Source: Christensenella timonensis | GTDB lineage: Bacteria > Bacillota > Clostridia > Christensenellales > Christensenellaceae | NCBI RefSeq assembly: GCF_900087015.1 | Contig: NZ_FLKP01000002.1 | Coordinates: 1,922,001-1,986,000, forward strand | DNA: 64,000 nt | Direction of reading: 5' to 3' | In this document: positions 58,696 through 64,000 of the stretch, piece after piece | How the letters are laid out: each line of letters starts with the position of its first letter | Numbering within the stretch: the stretch's first letter is position 1 | Translations under genes and position numbers: made by a program | Notes under the pieces: model-generated | Told to the model about the DNA's origin: nothing | The model's database searches: none | Seen by the model: the letters and a program-made list of their open reading frames with translations, nothing else

Positions 58696-60108
58696 ATGAA
58701 GAAAATCGGTTTTTTACAATTGATGTTTTTGACAATGGCGTTTTTCGCATCGATCCGGCGTGTCCCCAATATCGCATACGCGGGATGGGAATCCATTTCC
58801 TTTATGATCTTTGCGATCATCATGTTCGTGATCCCCGTATCCTTTGTTTCGGCGGAGCTTGCCACGGCAATGCCCGTCGACGGCGGGCTTCCCGTATGGA
58901 TCAGCAAGGCGCTTTCCCCGCGCTGGGGCTTTACCGCGGCCTGGCTGGTATGGATACAGATGTGCTTCGGCATGGTCACCGTCGGCGCCGCCTTTGCGGA
59001 CATGCTGGCCACCATGCTGGGCGCCAAGGATCTTTTGAGCAACAATATCTTTATCGGCGTCGTAGTGATCGCTGTTTTCTGGCTGATCACGCTGCTGATC
59101 ATCAAGGGCGTCCCCATTACGGCCATCAGCACGTACGGCACGATTTTCGGGCTTTTCGTCCCCCTTGCCGTCCTGCTCATCTGCGGCACGGTATTTGCCG
59201 CCACGAACGACGCAGCCGCCTTTACGCCGCCGCCCGTCTCGCAGATCATCCCCAACGCTTCGGACTTCGACACCTTATCGCGCCTTTCGGGCATCATTTT
59301 CCTCTTCGCGGGGATGGAGCAGGCCTCCAGCTTTGCAAACCGCATTGACAACCCGCGCAAGAATTATCCGCGCGCCATCATTTTGGCGACGGGCTTTGTC
59401 GCCGTGCTCTTTACCTACGCCGGCATCGTTACGGACGCCATCGTAAAACAGTCGGGCGTGGCGCTGGCCGACCCGGCGCAGGCCTTTTCCGTCATGTTCG
59501 ACCAATGGGGCCTCGGCTGGATCACCACCATCATCGCCGTGATGATCGCGCTTTCGTGCGTCACGGAAATTTCCGCCTGGACTTCCGGCCCTTCGCGCAG
59601 TATGCTCCGGTGCGCGAACGCGGGCAACCTGCCGCCGGTGTTCCAGAAGGTCAACAAGCACGATATCCCCGTACCGATCATGATCCTGCAGGCGGTCATC
59701 GTTACCGGCGTGGCCCTGATCTTCGTGTTCATCCCCGGGACGAACGGCGTATTCAATACCATCCTCACAATGGCGGTCGTGCTATACTGTATCGTCTATA
59801 TCATGATCCTTTTATCCGGTATTATCTTCCGCCGGAGGCATCCGCGCGACTCGCACGCTTTCAAAATCCCCGGCGGTATGCCCGGCATGTGGATCTTTTC
59901 CATCGTCGGTTTCATCGGCATCGCCTTCGTGATCTTTACCAGCTTTATCCCGCCCGCCTCGCTGCGCGCAGACGCTTCCTCGGCCAGCGGCTACATCCTC
60001 TTTATCCTTATCGGATCCGTCGTCTTGACGGCGGTGCCGCTCCTGATCTATAAATTCCGCAAAAAGGAATGGCGCGACCCCGCCAAAGCGGAGCGGGAAC
60101 AATTGTAA
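58696..60108 (+). CDS. APC-superfamily amino acid permease or antiporter
   Basis: A 470-residue membrane protein with about 12 hydrophobic helices. It begins MKKIGFLQLMFLTMAFFASIR and has VSAELATAMPVDGGLPVWIS, IIFLFAGMEQASSFANRID and TEISAWTSGPSRSMLRCA, resembling the glutamate/GABA-type antiporter branch of the APC group. AAAGGA lies 7 bases upstream. It is near, but not in, the agmatine operon and points the other way. The substrate is probably an amino acid or amine; nothing in the sequence fixes which. Confidence 0.87.
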   Translation: MKKIGFLQLMFLTMAFFASIRRVPNIAYAGWESISFMIFAIIMFVIPVSFVSAELATAMPVDGGLPVWISKALSPRWGFTAAWLVWIQMCFGMVTVGAAFADMLATMLGAKDLLSNNIFIGVVVIAVFWLITLLIIKGVPITAISTYGTIFGLFVPLAVLLICGTVFAATNDAAAFTPPPVSQIIPNASDFDTLSRLSGIIFLFAGMEQASSFANRIDNPRKNYPRAIILATGFVAVLFTYAGIVTDAIVKQSGVALADPAQAFSVMFDQWGLGWITTIIAVMIALSCVTEISAWTSGPSRSMLRCANAGNLPPVFQKVNKHDIPVPIMILQAVIVTGVALIFVFIPGTNGVFNTILTMAVVLYCIVYIMILLSGIIFRRRHPRDSHAFKIPGGMPGMWIFSIVGFIGIAFVIFTSFIPPASLRADASSASGYILFILIGSVVLTAVPLLIYKFRKKEWRDPAKAEREQL

Positions 60109-60120
60109 AAATACAGCAAC

Positions 60121-60154
60121 AAAAAACGGACAGCCCATAAGGGCTGCCCGTTTT
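60121..60154. terminator. Bidirectional terminator between APC permease and c-di-GMP gene
   Basis: AAAACGG-CAGCCC and GGGCTG-CCGTTTT arms around ATAA, with T runs on both strands, between convergent stops. Confidence 0.85.
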
Positions 60155-60179
60155 CATTCCTTTGGCTGGAAAACGCGGT

Positions 60180-62285
60180 TCAAATGTATTTTCCTTCATA
60201 TTCCTCGATGGGCATGGGCCGGCTGAAAAGGTAGCCCTGCGCCTGCTCGCAGCCGATAGTGCTCAAGATGTTGAACTGGTCTTCCGTCTCTACCCCCTCG
60301 ACCACCATGCGGATATCCATTTTGCGGCAGATGCCCGCGATGGACTCGATGACCATCTGCGCCTTGCGGTTATGCTGTATGTTTTCCGCCAGGCTTTTGT
60401 CGATCTTCAGCACGTCGAAATCGATGGAAGTAAAGAGCGAGAGGTTCGCGTAATTCACGCCGAAATCGTCGATGGTAATGACGAACCCTTCTTCCTTGAT
60501 CTTGTCGATCAACCGGATCATGTCGATCCCTTCCGTCCCTTTGACGCTCTCGGTGATCTCGATCTCCACCAGTTTTTTATCAAAACCATACTTGTCATAT
60601 ATAGTTTCCAATTTACTTAAAAAGTCTTTTTCCACCAGCGTATAGCGCGAAAAATTGACGGAAATGGGCACGACCTTTTTTCCCTGCCGCAGCCATTCCG
60701 CGATCTTGGAACAGGTATAGTCGAAAACAAAAAAGTCCAGCGTACTGATGGCCCTGGCGTCCTCCAGCACCGGCAGGAACTGCCCGGGCGCCAAAACCAC
60801 GCCCTCCTCGACCTGGTAACGCACCAGTGCTTCCGCGCCGATCAGCGAACGGTCAACAAAGGAGACCTTGGGCTGTAAATAAACCTTGAAGCGCCCTTGG
60901 TCGATCATCCCCTGCAATACGCCCGGCTTGGTAAGGCCCAGCACGTCGTCATTGTAATGGCGGTAGCGGTCGCTTGAGAGCGTCTTGCGGTAATACTGCT
61001 TTTTGTCCTCGTACATCATGGCGTCCGCCGTATAGATGAGGCGCTGCATATTTTCCACCTTTTCCGCCCACTGGTAACCGATGGCAGCCTGGCACCTGTC
61101 GCTTGCGGCAAACTGGTTTTTCAGCTCGCGCACATCCTGGAAAAAATGCTCCTTGGCAATCCCCTTGCAGATCACAATGAACTCATCCCCGCCGATCCGG
61201 TAAAAGTCCCCCTCCACGAATACCTTCCGTATGGTCTGCGCACAGTCGACCAGCGCCCGGTCGCCATAGGAATGTCCAAGCTCGTCGTTTAAGTTTTTAA
61301 GCCCGTTCACATCGACGTAAACGATCCCTACCTTCTCTTCCCCGTCACATTCCGCCAGGTCTTGCATATAACGGTTGCGGTTATAAAAACCCGTGAGCAT
61401 ATCCTCAAAGCTTAAGCGCGTCAACATTCTTTCGTCCTCTACCCTGCGGATGGTGGACATCAAAAAATAGCGCAGCGTGTGGAACAGCGGTACGATATTG
61501 CGCAGTTTTTCCGCAGGCGGGTTATCCACGCCGAAACAACCGACCAATTCGCCATCCTGCTCGAGCGGCGCGGCCACCAGGCTTGTGATATCCTGCACGG
61601 AAAGGAGGTCGTATTCGTCCGGCTTCTCGTCCTTGACGGCCTCTATGTCTTCAATTACGACACATTCGTGCCGGTCAAAGCTTGACCTCCAACGGTCGAT
61701 GAGCGTAATATCCAGGTCTTGCAGCAATTCGATCTCCGGCATGACCCCCTCCGCACACCATTCATATGTGTTGTATATCCTGTCGCCGCGGATCTCGAAT
61801 ACATAGGCCCGGCTTGCCAGGAGGAAACTCCCGATCTTGCCCAGCACAAAATTGACCGCCTCTTCCAGGTCTTTCGTCTCATACAGGTGGTGTACGCATT
61901 CCTGAAGCACCATTTGTGCTTCCAGCGCGTTTTTCAGCGCAACCTTTTCCCGCTCGTTTTCCGTAATATCCGTTGCGATCTCCATACGGGCCGTCCGTCC
62001 GCCCCAGTCTACGAGCTTATCCTTTAAAATGTAATGTCCGCCCACCATTTCGTTGGAAAATTCCCACGTATATACTCTTTCCATACTCAATTTATCGTTG
62101 GTACAAAAAGGACAGGGCGCGTCGCGTCCCTGCAATACTTCATAACATTTTTTTCCTTCAATATCCGTGATGCCGAATGTTTCCCGGCCCGCTGAATTGA
62201 GGTATAAAAGCTCGTAAGTCTCCACATCGGACACATATACCAGTTCGAGCATCTGATCCAGCAGGTCAAGCAACAGGTTTTGCAA
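60180..62285 (-). CDS. PAS-GAF-GGDEF-EAL c-di-GMP turnover protein
   Basis: A 701-residue cytoplasmic signalling protein. Domains: PAS at 1-115 with a Cys pair, CPFC, at 58-61; GAF at about 120-285; GGDEF at about 290-450 with intact RIGGDEF; EAL at about 455-701 with GAEALVRY, EITES, TIDDFG and VVEGVET. The cyclase site looks active; in the EAL domain the DDFGxGYSS motif reads DDFGVNYANLS, so phosphodiesterase activity is likely but altered. No I-site RxxD is seen before GGDEF. The start is TTG at 62285, since GGAGGG lies 7 bases upstream and no ATG fits. It lies downstream of the HD-type regulator but after a terminator. Confidence 0.92.
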   Translation of the reverse strand: MQNLLLDLLDQMLELVYVSDVETYELLYLNSAGRETFGITDIEGKKCYEVLQGRDAPCPFCTNDKLSMERVYTWEFSNEMVGGHYILKDKLVDWGGRTARMEIATDITENEREKVALKNALEAQMVLQECVHHLYETKDLEEAVNFVLGKIGSFLLASRAYVFEIRGDRIYNTYEWCAEGVMPEIELLQDLDITLIDRWRSSFDRHECVVIEDIEAVKDEKPDEYDLLSVQDITSLVAAPLEQDGELVGCFGVDNPPAEKLRNIVPLFHTLRYFLMSTIRRVEDERMLTRLSFEDMLTGFYNRNRYMQDLAECDGEEKVGIVYVDVNGLKNLNDELGHSYGDRALVDCAQTIRKVFVEGDFYRIGGDEFIVICKGIAKEHFFQDVRELKNQFAASDRCQAAIGYQWAEKVENMQRLIYTADAMMYEDKKQYYRKTLSSDRYRHYNDDVLGLTKPGVLQGMIDQGRFKVYLQPKVSFVDRSLIGAEALVRYQVEEGVVLAPGQFLPVLEDARAISTLDFFVFDYTCSKIAEWLRQGKKVVPISVNFSRYTLVEKDFLSKLETIYDKYGFDKKLVEIEITESVKGTEGIDMIRLIDKIKEEGFVITIDDFGVNYANLSLFTSIDFDVLKIDKSLAENIQHNRKAQMVIESIAGICRKMDIRMVVEGVETEDQFNILSTIGCEQAQGYLFSRPMPIEEYEGKYI

Positions 62286-62420
62286 AAAAATCCCTCCGAT
62301 TTTGCCATAAACTATAAAGAAACGATAAGCATAGCGATTTTGTACCTATTGATCCTATCATATACCACTTTTCAGCAAATGGGAAGTAGAAAAATATTTT
62401 TTTAATCCGGAACCGGTATG

Positions 62421-62453
62421 CAAAAAAACAGGCTCCGAAAAGCCCGCAGCCTG
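62421..62453 (-). terminator. Terminator after the HD-type response regulator
   Basis: CAGGCT and AGCCTG arms followed on the minus strand by seven Ts. It begins 16 bases after the stop and separates the phosphorelay operon from the c-di-GMP gene. Confidence 0.75.
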
Positions 62454-62468
62454 CCCATGTGATCCTGC

Positions 62469-63515
62469 TTATGATTTTTCCTTGTTGTTTTCGTAAATGC
62501 TCCGGCAATGATCGCCCACCAGCTTGAGCGTTTCCGTCATGACCGGCGAAAATTGCTGGGCGTCCCCCGCCATCAGCGTCTGCAGCGCCTTGTCGTGGCA
62601 GCCGCCGTATTTGCACATCAGCTCGTCATAATGGTGCGCAAGCGCTACGGCCTGCGCGCAAATCGGTATGTTATTGCCGGAAAGCTTATCCGGATATCCG
62701 CTGCCGTCCCAGCGTTCATGGTGGTAACGGCATATGTTGTAGCAATAATTCGCATAAAACTCGTTTTCGAGGTTTTTCAGCGGATCGATGAGCTTGCATC
62801 CCTTTGTCGTATGCGTCATGAATATCTTTTCTTCTTCGGGCGACAGCGATTCCCTGTTGTTGACGATCGACTCCGGCAGCATCAGCTCGCCTACGTCGTG
62901 CAGGATGGAAGCCATGCCCATCATTTCGATCTTCTGCGGCGTGAGCCCGTAGTTGTCGTCATAATATTCGTAGATATACTTCAGGATCTCCTTCGTATAA
63001 AGCCGGATGCGCTGGATATGCTCCTTTGTCTCCATCGTCTTGGTTTCCATGACGGAAGTTAAGACCGCGACGATCATTTCGTTGATATCGGAAAGCGCCT
63101 CCGTCTTTTCCTCTATGGCCTCTTCCAGATGGTTCTGGTATTTGTAAAGTTCGATGAGCGTACGCGCGCGCCGTTTGACGATATCCGGCGCAAAGGGTTT
63201 GCGGATATAGTCCACCGCTCCCAGCGAAAGGCCTTTTTCTTCCATTTCGTCAGACCCCGCCGCCGTGATCAGCATAACGGGGATGTCGCGCAGCATATCA
63301 TGGAAGCCCATGTATTCCAGCACATCATAACCGCTTACCTCAGGCATGATCACGTCGAGCAGTACCATCGATATCTCTTTCCTGTGTCCATCGAGCAGCT
63401 CGATCGCCTGCCGCCCTCCGTCTGCCACGAGGACATCATATTCGCTCACCAGCAGGTTTTTGAGCATGTTGCGGTTGATCTCGATGTCGTCCACAACCAA
63501 TATACTGTTTGCCAT
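62469..63515 (-). CDS. Response regulator with HD-GYP-like output domain
   Basis: A 348-residue regulator. The receiver (1-120) is complete: acidic pair in VVDDI, phospho-acceptor Asp54 in VLLDVIMP, Thr in MLITAA and Lys in YIRKPF. A coiled coil links it to an HD domain with metal ligands in ILHDVGELMLPE and the HHERWDGSGYP motif. HD-GYP proteins break down c-di-GMP; here HDIGK is HDVGE, a small change whose effect is unclear. It follows the HPt gene by 10 bases, so the chain kinase-receiver to HPt to this regulator is likely. Confidence 0.9.
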   Translation of the reverse strand: MANSILVVDDIEINRNMLKNLLVSEYDVLVADGGRQAIELLDGHRKEISMVLLDVIMPEVSGYDVLEYMGFHDMLRDIPVMLITAAGSDEMEEKGLSLGAVDYIRKPFAPDIVKRRARTLIELYKYQNHLEEAIEEKTEALSDINEMIVAVLTSVMETKTMETKEHIQRIRLYTKEILKYIYEYYDDNYGLTPQKIEMMGMASILHDVGELMLPESIVNNRESLSPEEEKIFMTHTTKGCKLIDPLKNLENEFYANYCYNICRYHHERWDGSGYPDKLSGNNIPICAQAVALAHHYDELMCKYGGCHDKALQTLMAGDAQQFSPVMTETLKLVGDHCRSIYENNKEKS

Positions 63516-63525
63516 GTCCCCTCCC

Positions 63526-63882
63526 CTAGCCTATCCGCTTGATGGTATCGACTGCCGCTTCGTATGCTTCTTTGAGCGCCTGCGCCTCCCGCGCAATATC
63601 CGTTTCCCCGCTTCTAAGCTTATCCACGATGCACGCGCTTTGTTCATATACCCCGCGAAGCCCCAGGTTTCCGCCCAGCCCCTTGAGCGTATGCGCATGT
63701 ACCATCGCCTGCCGCATATCATCCTTGCCATAGGCCGTGCAAAATTCCCCGTAGGTCTGGTCTTCCAGAAACTTGTGCAAAAACTTCACACACAGGCTTT
63801 CATTGCCGCCCATCCGTTTGAGTACGTCCTTCAAATCGATTCCCTGTCCGCTGTATTTTTCCGCAGCCTCCTGAAATGTCAT
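63526..63882 (-). CDS. HPt phosphotransfer protein
   Basis: A 118-residue stand-alone histidine phosphotransfer protein, an all-alpha four-helix bundle. The phospho-accepting His64 is in AHTLKGLGGNLGL, the standard HxxKG motif. It lies between the end of a receiver-containing protein and the HD-type regulator, so it should carry phosphate from the former to the latter. Two cysteines occur but no other domain. The length is normal for a lone HPt protein. Confidence 0.92.
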   Translation of the reverse strand: MTFQEAAEKYSGQGIDLKDVLKRMGGNESLCVKFLHKFLEDQTYGEFCTAYGKDDMRQAMVHAHTLKGLGGNLGLRGVYEQSACIVDKLRSGETDIAREAQALKEAYEAAVDTIKRIG

Positions 63883-63915
63883 ATTCTGTCCTTTCCGCCA
63901 AACAGCTCCCTTTTA

Positions 63916-64000
63916 TTATAGCAAATAGTCTTTCAGTATGGCAAAGACCACTTTTGCATCGATTGGTTTTGATACGTGCGCATTCATGCCGTTTTTGATC
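63916..64000 (-). CDS. C-terminal end of a receiver-domain protein, cut by the window edge
   Basis: The last 28 codons of a minus-strand gene that continues past the right edge. It reads IKNGMNAHVSKPIDAKVVFA and ends ILKDYLL with TAA at 63916-63918. The GMNAHVSKPID stretch with its Lys is the usual end of a receiver domain in hybrid sensor kinases, so the protein is probably the hybrid kinase feeding the HPt protein 33 bases downstream. Only the tail is visible. Confidence 0.8.
   Translation of the reverse strand, partial: IKNGMNAHVSKPIDAKVVFAILKDYLL

Noticed and set aside
61085-61110. Plus-strand TGGCAC...TTGC as a sigma-54 promoter
   Set aside because: It lies inside the c-di-GMP gene on the opposite strand and the spacing is 12, not 10.
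1-64000. CRISPR arrays, insertion sequences, phage genes or att sites
   Set aside because: No regularly spaced repeats, transposase, integrase or phage structural genes were found on either strand.

Overview
The window reads as chromosomal DNA from an anaerobic, Gram-positive member of the Clostridia. Several features point there: lipoprotein signals without outer-membrane genes, strong GGAGG-type ribosome sites, YesM/YesN-type regulators, DUF4364 and DUF3793 proteins, a C_GCAxxG_C_C protein, a butyrate-type acyl-CoA dehydrogenase with its ETF, and a 4-hydroxybutyryl-CoA dehydratase. A Christensenellaceae-like host is my guess from this mix; no rRNA is present to test it. I see no insertion sequence, phage gene or CRISPR array. 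Start codons were moved inward from the longest reading frame wherever a ribosome site or promoter supported it.

Layout. (1) 188-5583, minus strand: a sigma-54 activator and a CitB-type response regulator in one operon, a 63-residue orphan, and a membrane c-di-GMP phosphodiesterase with two solute-binding sensor domains. (2) 5824-8975, minus: a PurF homologue without its glutaminase cysteine, an Rrf2 regulator, and a TlpA/rhodanese lipoprotein pair. (3) 9157-28802, minus: the centrepiece, 19 closely packed co-directional genes that look like one 19.6 kb operon. In transcription order they are a sugar-type ABC importer, a zinc dehydrogenase, a phosphotriesterase-like (probably lactonase) enzyme, a split transketolase, thiolase, 4-hydroxybutyryl-CoA dehydratase, 3-hydroxybutyryl-CoA dehydrogenase, crotonase, an SDR, a two-subunit CoA-transferase, an acyl-CoA dehydrogenase, EtfB/EtfA and a phosphofructokinase. 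Import, sugar cleavage and acyl-CoA oxidation are thus joined in one transcript. The substrate is unknown; a carbohydrate or sugar acid whose carbon is partly routed through 4-hydroxybutyryl-CoA and crotonyl-CoA is my inference. (4) 29182-36468: the likely control unit, made of a membrane-anchored paralogue of the operon's binding protein, a YesM kinase, a YesN regulator, an AraC regulator with a degenerate receiver, and a dehydrogenase homologue lacking catalytic zinc ligands.

(5) 36718-53877: mostly housekeeping. It holds tRNA-Val(GAC), DUF4364, a small membrane protein/valS/folC group, polyphosphate kinase, MarR plus MATE, an Mrp Fe-S ATPase group, cysS, DUF3793 with a striking leader, an ABC-F ATPase and a YdcF protein. 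(6) 52942-57790, minus: a complete agmatine deiminase pathway (putrescine carbamoyltransferase, antiporter, agmatine deiminase, carbamate kinase) giving ATP from agmatine. (7) 58065-64000: a thioesterase, a second APC permease, then a signalling block of a PAS-GAF-GGDEF-EAL protein, an HD-type response regulator, an HPt protein and the end of a receiver-bearing protein that runs off the right edge.

The best candidates for undescribed biology are the 19-gene operon with its ligand-sensing module, and the DUF3793 leader with twin palindromes flanking a terminator-like hairpin.
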